Positions 25,436-34,633 of a stretch of 64,000 nucleotides of DNA are shown piece by piece (the first letter of the stretch is position 1; the number at the start of each line of letters is the position of its first letter). The notes under the pieces are model-generated. The model worked only from the letters and a program-made list of their open reading frames with translations. It searched no databases and was not told the DNA's origin. Source of the stretch: Rhodococcus sp. 1163 (GTDB lineage: Bacteria; Actinomycetota; Actinomycetes; Mycobacteriales; Mycobacteriaceae); contig NZ_MKKX01000016.1 of the NCBI RefSeq assembly GCF_002091985.1, positions 1 to 64,000 on the forward strand. The letters run 5' to 3'. Made by a program: the position numbers and the translations under genes.

Positions 25436-26770
25436 TCAGGCAGTCGGGCCGACGCTCTCCCGGCTAACGGCCCCCGGCGCGGCGAAGCGCCGATGCAGGC
25501 CCACTGTCAGGAGGATGGCAACCACGATGCCGATCAGCGGAGGAATACCCACCTCGAACTCTCCGGAGAGCCATGCAAGGAACGCTGCGATGGCGTAGAC
25601 AGCGAGGTGGCGCCAGTACACCGGCTGCGGGGTGTGGTCTTCGGGAATGCCTCGACGCCATCGGCACAAGAAGTCCCCGATGAGCACGCCTCCCAATGGT
25701 GGGATGAAGGTTCCCAGCAGACTGAGATAGTCCACGAGATGGTTGTGCACGCCGGTCAGCGCGAGAAGGGTGCCGATCACACACCCGCCGATGATAAATG
25801 GCGCCTTTCGTGGGTGCCTGAACATCTCGGCACCGGCGACTCCGAAGGCATATGCGGTGTCGGCGTTGCTCTTCCAGAGGTTTCCGAACAGAAGCACCAA
25901 ACCCCAACCGACCAGCCCGAGATTATAGAGAACAAGCACGAAGTCACCCTCACCGAAGGTGATCGCTCCGATTGCGCCGAACAGGATCATCAGTCCATTG
26001 CCAACGAGGAACCCGATTATGCATGCCCAAGCTGCTTGCGATCCGGAACGAGCGAATCGGGTCCAGTTGGGCGCCTGCGTCCCCGCCGATACAAATGTGC
26101 CGACCACCGTCGTGATTGCGAGCGTGACTGTCATCGTCGTCGTGGGTTCGATCGAAGTCAGACCTGAGAATCCGCCGACCTCGTCGAGGGACCTGGACAC
26201 CACCCAGCAAGCCAGTGCGATGATCAACGGAGTCGAGATCAACGAGACCCAATACATCCCGCGGTATCCGTAGCACGCAGTGATGCACATAAGAATGCTC
26301 GCCGCGATCATCACCGCCGCGCGGGCGGCGTACGACTCCCAGCCCAAAGCTTGAGCGGTGAGCTCGCCGATCGTGCCGATAATGACGCCGTACCAACCGA
26401 TTTGGGTGCCACCGAGCAACAACGAGGCCAGCTTGGACCCGCGAGAGCCGAAGCTATAGCGCGCCATGACGACGGTCGTCAGGCCGGTGCGAGCACCGGC
26501 GTACCCCATCATGGCGACGTACGCGCCCAAGATCGCCGATCCGGCCGCGATCACCATCATCAACTTCCAGAACGAGAATGCGGTGCCGAGCGCAGCACCG
26601 GCGAGCATCGTCGGTGTGAAGATCGTGAACCCCAGCAGCACCACTGCGAGCGAGAAGAACGGCTTACGGGCACTGAGCGGCACCGGTGTGACGGGATAAT
26701 CCAGGTCGATGGGGGTGCCAGTGTCCGTGCAGTCGGCTTCCACCGGCACGGGTTCAGCTGTGCTGCTCAT
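25436..26770 (-). CDS. codB: Cytosine permease (NCS1 family)
   Basis: 444 residues with about twelve membrane helices. The start at 26770 overlaps the deaminase stop as ATGA. Hallmarks of NCS1 base transporters are FFSLAVVLLGFTIFTPTMLA, LTTVVMARYSFGSRGSKLAS (NCS1 loop with RxSFG), TQIGWYGVIIGTIGELT and GTFVSAGTQAPNWTRFARSG. Co-transcription with a cytosine deaminase indicates import of cytosine (or a related base) for deamination to uracil. The divergent PucR gene is the likely regulator. Confidence 0.92.
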   Translation of the reverse strand: MSSTAEPVPVEADCTDTGTPIDLDYPVTPVPLSARKPFFSLAVVLLGFTIFTPTMLAGAALGTAFSFWKLMMVIAAGSAILGAYVAMMGYAGARTGLTTVVMARYSFGSRGSKLASLLLGGTQIGWYGVIIGTIGELTAQALGWESYAARAAVMIAASILMCITACYGYRGMYWVSLISTPLIIALACWVVSRSLDEVGGFSGLTSIEPTTTMTVTLAITTVVGTFVSAGTQAPNWTRFARSGSQAAWACIIGFLVGNGLMILFGAIGAITFGEGDFVLVLYNLGLVGWGLVLLFGNLWKSNADTAYAFGVAGAEMFRHPRKAPFIIGGCVIGTLLALTGVHNHLVDYLSLLGTFIPPLGGVLIGDFLCRWRRGIPEDHTPQPVYWRHLAVYAIAAFLAWLSGEFEVGIPPLIGIVVAILLTVGLHRRFAAPGAVSRESVGPTA

Positions 26771-27231
26771 GCTTGCTCGCCAATGTCTTCGAGCCACAGG
26801 CTCGGTCGCTCGGCCAGCATGCGTTCCATCAGCGTCATGCACTCGGCGTCGTCGACCACGTCGACCTGCACCCCGTGCTCACGCAACCAGGATTCCGACG
26901 ACTCGAACGAGCTGTTTTCACCGACTACGATTCTTGGAATCTCGTACAGCACAGCAGTACCCGCGCACATGAAGCATGGCGACAAAGTTGTATAGAGGAC
27001 ACACTTACGGTAAACCGAAGCCTGGAGCCGCCCCGCTTGTTCGATGCAATCGGTTTCTCCGTGGCGGATGGCGCTGTTCATTTGAACTCTGCGGTTGCGG
27101 CCCACAGCGAGAACTTCGCCCTCGTGAACCAACGCCGCACCGATCGGCACGCCACCTTCCTCCCAGCCGATCCTCGCCTGTTCGATGGCGAGTCCGAGAA
27201 AGTACTCATCTGTGCGGACTGAATTGTTCAA
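26767..27231 (-). CDS. Cytosine deaminase (yeast FCY1 type)
   Basis: 154 residues, near the 158 of yeast cytosine deaminase. The zinc site is complete: RHGETDCIEQAG (HxE) and TLSPCFMCAGTAVLY (PCxxC). GVPIGAALVHEGEVLAVGRN and the C-terminal SWLREHGVQVDVVDD match the fungal-type family, unrelated to E. coli CodA. The start is TTG at 27231, preceded by GGAGGA four bases upstream; no ATG or GTG fits. It hydrolyses cytosine to uracil and ammonia for pyrimidine salvage, with the permease gene directly downstream. Confidence 0.9.
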   Translation of the reverse strand: MNNSVRTDEYFLGLAIEQARIGWEEGGVPIGAALVHEGEVLAVGRNRRVQMNSAIRHGETDCIEQAGRLQASVYRKCVLYTTLSPCFMCAGTAVLYEIPRIVVGENSSFESSESWLREHGVQVDVVDDAECMTLMERMLAERPSLWLEDIGEQA

Positions 27232-27373
27232 GTGTCCTCCTTGACGAAGATGAAGCGTCCTTGTGGCGCGTATCACAATTCGACCAGGCTTGAAATGGGT
27301 TGCCAAGGGACAAGGTGTCAATTGGGCAGAAGGCACTCTATGACGAACTGTCCCTGTGGCCGAGTATTGACCG

Positions 27374-28930
27374 ATGCTGCCCACTCTGCGAGAAGTTCTC
27401 GCTCTGCCTTCGTTCAAGGCTGCCGCCGTCGAGGCGCTCGCGGGCTCTCCTGATACTGCGGTGATCCGCTGGGTCCATTCGTCCGAGGTGTACGAGATGG
27501 GCGGACTGCTCGCCGGCGGAGAGCTTCTTCTCACAACGGGACTCGGTCTCCAGGGGCGGTCCGCCGAGCAGCTGACCGCCTACCTTGACCAGGTGGCGGA
27601 CGCCGGTTGCGTTGCACTCGCGATAGAGGTCGGACGCTCGTTCCTCACCGCCCCGCCCGAGCTCATCGAGGCTTCTCGACGTCGGGGCGTGGCGTTCCTT
27701 ACCCTGCATGCGGTGGTTCCGTTCGAGCGGATGGTCGAAGACTTTCACGACCTGATAGTCCGTCGCAGGCTCGGTTCGCCGCGGGCCGGTGATCCTGTCT
27801 GGCAGGAACTTCTGGATCTCGTCGTGGCGGGGCAGGGGATGACCGCGCTGCTCAACGGGATCGCGCGCCTCGCCGGGTGCGGGGTCGATCTTGTCGACGC
27901 GGAGGGCCGAGTCGTCGAACGCAACGCCACCGCCGCGGAGCGGTCGGAGAGTGAGCGGACGATCCTCGATGTGCGCGGTCCAACCGGCTCGCTCGGGCGA
28001 CTCGTCCTGAGCGGACGGGCGACCGCGCGGCGTTCCGCTGTCGCAAAGTGCGCGGCTGTCGCGGTGGCCCTGGAAATGGGTCGCCACCCTGACCTCAGCC
28101 CCCGTCAATCGCTCGCTCAGTCGGTGATCACCGACCTGGTGGGAGGCGTGCTCACCTCCCACGGTGACCTGTCCGAGCGATTGAGTACTGCAGGCTGGAC
28201 ACCACTGGACGGTCAGCATGTACTCGTTGTTGCCGTTGATGTCGATCATCGAACACCGGTTCGCGAGCTCGCCGCCCCTGTCCGGGAGGCGGTCGAGGCA
28301 GTACTCGGTCGATGCCTGATCGGGGTGACCGCGAACCACATAGTCGTGCTCGCTCAGGGATGGTTACACGCCTCGCCGGCGCGCGTTCGGGCCGCCTTCA
28401 TCGAAGTCGACGCGCTACTGCGCCGGGGACCCGGCGGATCGGCGATACGCACGCTGGGGGTGGCAGCGCCGGTCCAGCAACTATCCGACATCTCGACGGC
28501 GCTCGGTCAGGCACGAGAGATCGTCCAGATCGCCCGGCGTTTCGGAACCCGAACCGGGGTTATCCTCGCGAGGGATGTCGGTATCCAACGGTTGCTCGCC
28601 GCCGGGGTACCGGCGACCATGCTCAACGCATTCATCGCCGAGCAGCTCGGCCCCGTGATCGCCTACGACACACAGCATTCCGCAGACCTTGTCAGGACTC
28701 TAGATGCGTTCATCGCAAACCGGGGCAGCAAGGCCCAGACCGCTGTCCTTCTGGGGATTCGACGTCAGTCTCTCTATGGCCGCTTGGCCCGTCTCGAGAA
28801 GCTGCTGGGCGCACCCCTCGATGATCCGATGCAGTTGGTGTGCTTGGGTCTGGCACTGACCGCATGGCGCATGAAGACCGGTCTCGACCCGCAGGCCGCT
28901 TTCGCGCGTTCCTCGAACGGCCAGCCGTAA
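27374..28930 (+). CDS. PucR-family transcriptional regulator
   Basis: 518 residues in the usual PucR order. The N-terminal PucR ligand domain (MLPTLREVLALPSFKAAAVE, VRWVHSSEVYEMGGLLAGGE-like segment, ELLLTTGLGL) is followed by a central GGDEF-like domain. A C-terminal helix-turn-helix of the HTH_30 type (SKAQTAVLLGIRRQSLYGRL, ARLEKLLG) ends the protein. PucR proteins control purine and pyrimidine catabolism; the divergent cytosine deaminase and permease operon is the obvious target. Confidence 0.93.
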   Translation: MLPTLREVLALPSFKAAAVEALAGSPDTAVIRWVHSSEVYEMGGLLAGGELLLTTGLGLQGRSAEQLTAYLDQVADAGCVALAIEVGRSFLTAPPELIEASRRRGVAFLTLHAVVPFERMVEDFHDLIVRRRLGSPRAGDPVWQELLDLVVAGQGMTALLNGIARLAGCGVDLVDAEGRVVERNATAAERSESERTILDVRGPTGSLGRLVLSGRATARRSAVAKCAAVAVALEMGRHPDLSPRQSLAQSVITDLVGGVLTSHGDLSERLSTAGWTPLDGQHVLVVAVDVDHRTPVRELAAPVREAVEAVLGRCLIGVTANHIVVLAQGWLHASPARVRAAFIEVDALLRRGPGGSAIRTLGVAAPVQQLSDISTALGQAREIVQIARRFGTRTGVILARDVGIQRLLAAGVPATMLNAFIAEQLGPVIAYDTQHSADLVRTLDAFIANRGSKAQTAVLLGIRRQSLYGRLARLEKLLGAPLDDPMQLVCLGLALTAWRMKTGLDPQAAFARSSNGQP

Positions 28931-28986
28931 TCCGCTGCATCTGTTTCGGCGGATGGGGTGCGGCGCCCACTTCCTCGTTTCGGTGG

Positions 28987-29694
28987 TTGTGTCACTCACT
29001 GCTCGCCGTTGGACTCGGTTCTGGTCGAATCCGTGCACCGGAAGCTTGGCCGATATCACCCGTCGTGTGGCTGGAATCGACCGCTCCTTACCGCCCCGAC
29101 TCGTCCAGCCTCGACGAGTGGCGAACGAAAACTCTGGAGAGCGAATTACGGTTTCGGGACCATCGGTCTGCCTATCCCGAAAGCAGGCTGTCCGGTGAAT
29201 GGTGGTCCACACCGGTCTCCGGTAACACGCTCACCACCACCCGAACTCGAAACGGGATCGGCGCACTGGAACTGCTGATGGAAGAAGACTCGGACGGTGG
29301 CGGAGAAGCAAGAGTCCGGCCCGTCCACGTCCGCAACTCACCCCGCGTGTACGAGATTTCCACGCCGCAGGAATGGGCCAATCTGGTCGAAAGATACCCA
29401 TTGGCCGTGCCGGAGTCGAGGCGCTCCGACTGGTTCGAGACCACCGGGAAGTACCGTAACTGGTTCATCCCCGACTGGGCCGCAGTAGCTGAAGATTACG
29501 ACCCGGCGCACCTCGGTTTGCACGGTTATTTGACTACACTCGGTATCGCAATCTCCTTGTCCGACAACAAACGATCGACGTTGCTCGGTGGGTGGGATCC
29601 TGACGCGACCTTTTGGCTCGATCCCAATGTCATCGAGATCGATGACGAACCGACGCTGTGGCGTCACACCGACGAGCGTTGGGAACGAACATGA
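28987..29694 (+). CDS. Hypothetical protein (5' end uncertain)
   Basis: The body from SSSLDEWRTKTLESELRFRD to DEPTLWRHTDERWERT reads as a soluble, Trp-rich protein of about 200 residues with normal codon use, not one I can name. The frame is open back into the PucR gene, and no start has a clear ribosome site. TTG 28987 is used here; GTG 29065 is another option. The stop overlaps the ATG of the next gene (ATGA), so they are probably translationally coupled. Possibly an accessory or immunity-type pair. Confidence 0.5.
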   Translation: MCHSLLAVGLGSGRIRAPEAWPISPVVWLESTAPYRPDSSSLDEWRTKTLESELRFRDHRSAYPESRLSGEWWSTPVSGNTLTTTRTRNGIGALELLMEEDSDGGGEARVRPVHVRNSPRVYEISTPQEWANLVERYPLAVPESRRSDWFETTGKYRNWFIPDWAAVAEDYDPAHLGLHGYLTTLGIAISLSDNKRSTLLGGWDPDATFWLDPNVIEIDDEPTLWRHTDERWERT

Positions 29695-30061
29695 CAATCC
29701 ATTTTTCATGGTCGCAGTCTCTATGGATCACCTTCATCTTCGTTGGCGTGCCTTCGATGTTCGGTGCACTTCTCCTATGGAGTAGGTCCTCGAAGCGTAA
29801 CGAAAGTATGGGCACCGGCTGTCTGGGGTTGTGGGCCACCGGACTCCTCGCGTTCGTCTTCGGATTCGCCTCGTGCGCAGGTTGGCTGAGCTGGTCTGCC
29901 GAGCAGAGAGGTGAGTTCCGAGGGCCCGGACTTCCCGCGCCGATTCAGTTCAATACCTCTGGTGTGGCGTCGACTGCGGAATCGGGCTTACCTATGTTCT
30001 CGACAAGGTCGACGGACACTGGACGGTCACCGGAACGACCGGGCCGATCAGCATTTCCTGA
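29691..30061 (+). pseudogene. Small membrane protein with a probable frameshift
   Basis: From the ATG at 29691 two hydrophobic helices are clear (SLWITFIFVGVPSMFGALLL and TGLLAFVFGFASCAGWLSW). That frame then runs into Arg/Ser-rich residues to 30116. One frame over, the bases from about 29915 to TGA at 30059-30061 encode YLWCGVDCGIGLTYVLDKVD and GHWTVTGTTGPISIS, which look like a genuine protein end. One frame change near 29912-29990 would join them into a 123-residue protein. It is coupled to the preceding gene. Function unknown. Confidence 0.5.
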
Positions 30062-30112
30062 TCTGCTTAGATTCGTCGCGCTTATTGTGTGCACTGCGGC
30101 GGATAGACTTCG

Positions 30113-31405
30113 ATGATGCCCCGCTCCGTTCCTGCGGTCTCACATCCGATCGGATTGTGGGGCGTTGTAGCCATCGGCGTCGGAGGCATGGTCGGCGGCG
30201 GGATCTTCGCCGTCCTCGGACTATCGGTGCAGATCACCAAAGGCGCCGCACCGATCGCGTTTCTCCTGGCCGGGCTGGTAGCGTTGCTGACTGCGAGATC
30301 GTATGCGCTGCTCTCGAAGTCGTATCCGAGCCGCGGAGGCACGGTGACGTTCGTCAATCGTGCGTTCGGCACGGGATTGTTTTCCGGTGGCATCAATGTG
30401 CTGCTGTGGATGAGCTACATCGTTATGTTGGCGCTGTATTCACAGGCGTTCGGGAGCTACGCGTCCAGTTTCCTGCCACCGGAGTTTCGCAGCCTTGGCA
30501 AGCATCTCCTTCTCACAGCGGCGATCGTCCTCATCACCGTTCTCAACATCGCCGGTGCATCTACGATCGCTCGCACCGAGCGCTATGTCGTGGCGATCAA
30601 GATCGCTATCTTGGTGTTGTTCGTGGTGGTCGGGCTGGCTGGGGTCTCCGCAGAACGGCTCGAACCGTCACAGTGGAGCTCCCCGATCTCCATCGTGGCA
30701 GGCGGCATGATCATCTTCTTGGCCTACGAAGGATTCGAACTGATCGCCAACACCGCCGAGGACGTCGACGATCCCGGCCGCACCCTCACGAGGGCCTACT
30801 ACATTTCGGTGCTCTTCGTGATCGTGTTGTACGTGCTCGTCGCTGTTGTCTCCGTGGGGGCCGTGCCGTTAGCGAGCCTGATCGACGCGCGTGACTACGC
30901 GCTGGCCGAGGCCGCCCGCCCCGCCCTCGGAGCAGTCGGGTTCACGATGATCGGTATTGCGGCGATGCTCTCGACTGCGTCGGCGATCAACGCCACTTTG
31001 TACGGATCGGCTCGGATGATCTACGTCATCTCCAAGTCGCGAGAACTACCTGCCCAGCTCCAACGTCCAATCTGGAACCACCCGATCGAAGGGCTGCTGA
31101 TCACCTCCGGATCGACCATCGTGCTCGCGAATGCACTGGACCTGAACAGCATCTCCACCATGGGTAGCGCGGGCTTTCTCATCATCTTCGCCGTGGTGAA
31201 CGCCGCTGAAGCTCGCACAGCGCGCCAGCGTGGATCGACGCCGTGGATCGCTGTCCTGTCAGCTACGGCGTGTGCCGGCGCGCTGGCAGCTCTACTTGCC
31301 GAGAGCACCGTCGGCCCCGCGACCGTCCTGGCAGTTATGGTGGCGCTGTCCTTCGGTATCGAAGCAGCCTTTCGGCACTTTCGTGGCCCGGCACCAAAGT
31401 TGTAG
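30113..31405 (+). CDS. APC-superfamily amino acid permease
   Basis: 430 residues, about twelve membrane helices. The first helix VVAIGVGGMVGGGIFAVLGL holds the GGGIF substrate-binding bend typical of APC transporters. Later features are LVALLTARSYALLSKSYPSR (family loop) and GGMIIFLAYEGFELIANTAE, with the conserved AYEGFE of helix 6. It is expected to import an amino acid or related amine with protons; the substrate is not predictable. The gene stands alone. Confidence 0.9.
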   Translation: MMPRSVPAVSHPIGLWGVVAIGVGGMVGGGIFAVLGLSVQITKGAAPIAFLLAGLVALLTARSYALLSKSYPSRGGTVTFVNRAFGTGLFSGGINVLLWMSYIVMLALYSQAFGSYASSFLPPEFRSLGKHLLLTAAIVLITVLNIAGASTIARTERYVVAIKIAILVLFVVVGLAGVSAERLEPSQWSSPISIVAGGMIIFLAYEGFELIANTAEDVDDPGRTLTRAYYISVLFVIVLYVLVAVVSVGAVPLASLIDARDYALAEAARPALGAVGFTMIGIAAMLSTASAINATLYGSARMIYVISKSRELPAQLQRPIWNHPIEGLLITSGSTIVLANALDLNSISTMGSAGFLIIFAVVNAAEARTARQRGSTPWIAVLSATACAGALAALLAESTVGPATVLAVMVALSFGIEAAFRHFRGPAPKL

Positions 31406-31503
31406 GACCTCATGGCCGTTCAGTCCCCGTCCCGGCCAGCGTCGCGGCAAGATGGCTGTCGGGGACGGGTTGGGGCCGAGCTGTTCTGGAATAGTTCCTA
31501 CGC

Positions 31504-31983
31504 ATGGAATCAGTTGTGACCTTGTCGGCGAAGGACGCGGGTGAGCTATTCACGCTCCAGCGTGCCGCTTACGTGACCGAGGCCCAGGCCCACGAGGATC
31601 TGAACCTTCCTCCGTTGGTCGAATCGCTGACCGAGGTGACGAATGAACTCGACAAGCCTGAAGTGGATTCGTTCGGGTTGCGTGATGGCGCACAACGCCT
31701 CGTCGGGGCGGTACGTGTGCGTGTCCTTCCTTCAAATGCGCGGTGTGCAGAGGTGGGCAGGCTGGTCGTAGCCCCTGATGTACAGGGTCGTGGATTGGGA
31801 AGTCGGTTGCTCGAACTCGTGGAAGAGCGAGTTTCTGAGGACATCACCGAGCTGAAGCTGTTCACCGGCGAACGCAGTGTCGGTAATCTGCGGCTCTACT
31901 CGAGGTTCGGGTACCAGGAAACACATCGTGTACCGACTTCGAGCGGCTATGCACTTGTCTATCTGAGCAAGCGACTGCGATAG
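31504..31983 (+). CDS. GNAT-family N-acetyltransferase
   Basis: 159 residues. The acetyl-CoA pyrophosphate loop is visible in RLVVAPDVQGRGLGSRLLEL (the Q-x-x-G-x-G/A signature as QGRGLG). FTGERSVGNLRLYSRFGYQE corresponds to the fourth motif (N-x-x-x-x-x-x-GF). The N-terminal QRAAYVTEAQAHEDLNLPPL suggests an RimI-like small-molecule or protein acetylase. Substrate unknown. The gene is a single unit. Confidence 0.88.
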   Translation: MESVVTLSAKDAGELFTLQRAAYVTEAQAHEDLNLPPLVESLTEVTNELDKPEVDSFGLRDGAQRLVGAVRVRVLPSNARCAEVGRLVVAPDVQGRGLGSRLLELVEERVSEDITELKLFTGERSVGNLRLYSRFGYQETHRVPTSSGYALVYLSKRLR

Positions 31984-32305
31984 AAATAGTCCTCGATATG
32001 GCCGGTACGTTTCCGGCTCCGCATCTGCACCGCCAAAAACTCTGGTCTGCTCTTTTTCCTGTTGCACGGTTCACAAGAACCGAACTCGGTTGATAATCAT
32101 ACAAAGCAAGCTCGCGACCTGACCGCAGTTCACCCGCTCAGGTGACCTGCGGGGCGCGGATCGCGGGTTGGTGTCATGCCTCAGCACCCCGATCCGTCTA
32201 CCGCCGCAACCGGAGCAGTCTCCGCTCACTCGTACCGACTGAGCGGAGACTGGCGGCAAGTGGATTCAGCCGGGGTTGTCGAGAACGAGCAGCCCAGGGG
32301 GAGTC
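31984..32305. other. Gap between convergent genes
   Basis: No coding potential stands out on either strand. It holds a strong hairpin at 32216-32252 annotated separately. The first 200 bases show nothing I can identify. Confidence 0.5.
32216..32252. terminator. Hairpin terminator downstream of the DUF1254 gene
   Basis: Perfect 13-bp stem CAGTCTCCGCTCA (32216-32228) and TGAGCGGAGACTG (32240-32252) with an 11-base loop, lying 50 bases beyond the leftward lipoprotein gene. There is no U-tract, as is common in high-GC actinobacteria. Confidence 0.7.
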
Positions 32306-33727
32306 CTATGTTGCGGGAACGACTGGAGGCATCGTGAAGGTGCCGGCCAGCACGTCTGCACCGGGGATGTAGGACCTGGCGAAGAGGATGAACTTCTTTC
32401 CGTCGGCCGGGCTGGGTAGCCAGTTCGCGGCCGCTTCGGCCGAGGGTGCTGTTGGTTGAATGTGGAGATCGATGCTGCCATCAGGGTTGGAGATCAACCC
32501 TTCGGTCTCACTGCTGATGACATAACGGTCGATCGGGTTCGGCGATGGGTATTGGCCATTCTCCCGAACCTCGTACAGCGTGACCGACCAGAATGCCTCT
32601 GCGGGAATTCCACCCTCGGGTAGGCGAAGCACGTAGCCCTCGGTGCCGAGCAGCGGGGCATTGTCGGCGTCGGTGAAGGTGATCCAGTAGTTCGCCTCCT
32701 TGCGGTCCATCCCCAACATGCCGCCGCCGGCCGACAATGCAAAGGCCCGTCGGGTGTAGTCCCATTGCTCCGTGGTGCCGAGAACCGATCCGGGCGGGTT
32801 GTAGTTGGTCCAGCCCTGCGATGGGCGGTTCGCGAACTCTTGCATGTAGCGACCGAACTCGGGATATTTCGCGTTCCACGCTGCCTTGATGTCATCGGGC
32901 AGGGGTCCCCAGCCGCAGTCGGCACCACAGATGCCGACCTCACGGAACCGGTCGACAGCCGACTGGTCATGCGCTGGCGGTGGGTTCAGCTCGAGCATCT
33001 GATTGACGACATCGAGGTAGTTCTCGGGGTCATCGTCGGTGGGCTGAACCCGCTTCGTCGAGCTTTCCGACACAGGTTGAGTGGGGGTGAAGCGGAATCC
33101 ATCCTGTACAGCATTCGCCGCAACTTGGTCGGCGGTCCCGGTCGTCTGAACGCGCAGGTTGACATAGACGTCGTTCGTGGGCGCTCTGACCACAGTGGCG
33201 TCGGCGGGGGCCTCACCCTGCCAGTCCGGCCCCACGACCAGATGCTTCTGCGCTTGCGTGCCGGTGGTGCGCTCGCCGGCGTAGAAGAAGCTGTTAGAGT
33301 AGAAGTCGATCAAGACCAGCGAGTAGTAGCGTGACTGCACTTCCGGAATATCAAGGTAGACAGGTCCGTCCGCCAAATTCAACCAGGCAGTGGAGTAGAG
33401 AACGTCCTGGCTCGGCCCGTTCGCCCAAGTGTCGTCGGGCCCTGCCAGTGACCGTGAGTGCACGAAGTTGTTCAGCGTGGTGCTCGTCCGTGAGTCGGTC
33501 GTCTCCAACGCCGTCCATCGATAACGTGAAAGGTCGTAGAGCGGAAACGCGAAACTGTAGGCTTCCTTGATTGTTGCGTCGAGATCCGTCGCCGTCACTG
33601 CTGGTTCCGATTCTGGTTCCGATTCCGTGGCGCCCGATGAGCAGCTCGACGCGGCGAATACAGCCAAGCAAAGTCCTGCTATGAGCGCGGCCTTTCGGGT
33701 CCCTACGCGGCATATTTTCTGATGCAT
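32306..33727 (-). CDS. DUF1254/DUF1214-domain lipoprotein
   Basis: 473 residues from the ATG at 33727 (AAGGA eight bases upstream). The signal peptide ends with the lipobox FAASSC; Cys-29 is the lipidation site. The DUF1254 part contains AYSFAFPLYDLSRYRWTALE and LYSTAWLNLADGPVYLDIPE. The DUF1214 part contains NYWITFTDADNAPLLGTEGY, EAFWSVTLYEVRENGQYPS and IDRYVISSETEGL. The two-domain family is widespread, extracytoplasmic and of unknown activity. It shares an operon with the SDR upstream, probably under the divergent TetR. Confidence 0.9.
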   Translation of the reverse strand: MHQKICRVGTRKAALIAGLCLAVFAASSCSSGATESEPESEPAVTATDLDATIKEAYSFAFPLYDLSRYRWTALETTDSRTSTTLNNFVHSRSLAGPDDTWANGPSQDVLYSTAWLNLADGPVYLDIPEVQSRYYSLVLIDFYSNSFFYAGERTTGTQAQKHLVVGPDWQGEAPADATVVRAPTNDVYVNLRVQTTGTADQVAANAVQDGFRFTPTQPVSESSTKRVQPTDDDPENYLDVVNQMLELNPPPAHDQSAVDRFREVGICGADCGWGPLPDDIKAAWNAKYPEFGRYMQEFANRPSQGWTNYNPPGSVLGTTEQWDYTRRAFALSAGGGMLGMDRKEANYWITFTDADNAPLLGTEGYVLRLPEGGIPAEAFWSVTLYEVRENGQYPSPNPIDRYVISSETEGLISNPDGSIDLHIQPTAPSAEAAANWLPSPADGKKFILFARSYIPGADVLAGTFTMPPVVPAT

Positions 33728-33747
33728 CGTCAAATTCCTTTTCTTGT

Positions 33748-34524
33748 CTACCAAGTACCGTCGCCGCGAAGGACAGCGTCGGCGCCGCCGTCCAGGAATA
33801 CGACTTGGCCGGTGATATGAGAGTTTTCTTTGGACACCAGCCAGGAAATCAATTGCGCCACCTGTTGTGGCTGGGCATGACCGTTCAACGGCATCGGCAC
33901 GCTGCCATCGATAGCCTTTAGACCTGCATCGGTGTCGAGCATGGCCTGGATCATCGGTGTGACGATGGTGCCGGGGGCGATGGCGTTGAGCGGAATGCCC
34001 ATGCCTGCCCACTCAGCCGTGATGGCGTTGCGACGCACCCAGCGTGCGATCGCAGCCTTCGACGACGAATAGATCTGTGCACCGTGGCCGCCTTCCACGG
34101 CGGACCGGGCTGCTGCTGTTGCCGCGGCTTCGTCGCCGGCAAGTGCGGCTTCGACGATGGAAGGATCAGTGGGGTGTAGTGACGCTACAGACGAGATCAC
34201 CACGGCCCTCGGATCGGTGCCTTCGACGAGTAGAGGCCGCAGGCCTTCGAGGGTAGCCACAGCACCGAAGTAGTTGACACCAATGGTGATCGGGTCGAAC
34301 AGTGCGACGCCCGCGCAGGCTACAACCCCGTCCAACCTTCCGCCTGTCAACTGGCGAGCCCGTTCGACGAGCTCGCGTCGTCCGTCTGCCGTCGCGAGGT
34401 CAACGGTGATATCGCTGTCTCGCAGATCTGCGCCGACGACGTGAGCACCCTGGTTGCGCAGATGCGCGGCAGCGGCAGCGCCGATACCGGAAGCACTACC
34501 GGTCACTAAGTACGTTCTGGGCAT
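33748..34524 (-). CDS. Short-chain dehydrogenase (3-alpha-hydroxysteroid dehydrogenase-like)
   Basis: 258 residues from the ATG at 34524 (AAGG upstream); an ATG at 34539 is less likely. Motifs: TGSASGIG cofactor loop, VNYFGAVATLEGL, catalytic SSVASLH and YSSSKAAIARWVRRNA, then NAIAPGTIVTPMIQAML. The short Rossmann part with NYFG and the insertion rich in Ala before the Tyr resemble the 3-alpha-HSD/CR branch that oxidises steroids or aromatic alcohols. Substrate unknown. It precedes the DUF1254 lipoprotein gene by 20 bases and faces a TetR gene. Confidence 0.88.
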   Translation of the reverse strand: MPRTYLVTGSASGIGAAAAAHLRNQGAHVVGADLRDSDITVDLATADGRRELVERARQLTGGRLDGVVACAGVALFDPITIGVNYFGAVATLEGLRPLLVEGTDPRAVVISSVASLHPTDPSIVEAALAGDEAAATAAARSAVEGGHGAQIYSSSKAAIARWVRRNAITAEWAGMGIPLNAIAPGTIVTPMIQAMLDTDAGLKAIDGSVPMPLNGHAQPQQVAQLISWLVSKENSHITGQVVFLDGGADAVLRGDGTW

Positions 34525-34633
34525 GTCCCGCCTTGTCATGGTTCGAGGAAGCGTGATCGCAATGTGCGTATATGAGACAAGGTGCCAATCTATGCCATCA
34601 TGCTAATATGTGTCAAAGGACTCCGGAGGAACT

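Noticed and set aside
26351-26995. 214-codon open frame on the plus strand
   Set aside because: Antisense to the codB start and cytosine deaminase, both of which are unmistakable.
31425-31470. Hairpin after the APC permease (CCCGTCCC with GGGACGGG)
   Set aside because: An 8-bp stem with a 28-base loop in GC-rich DNA is too weak to call a terminator.
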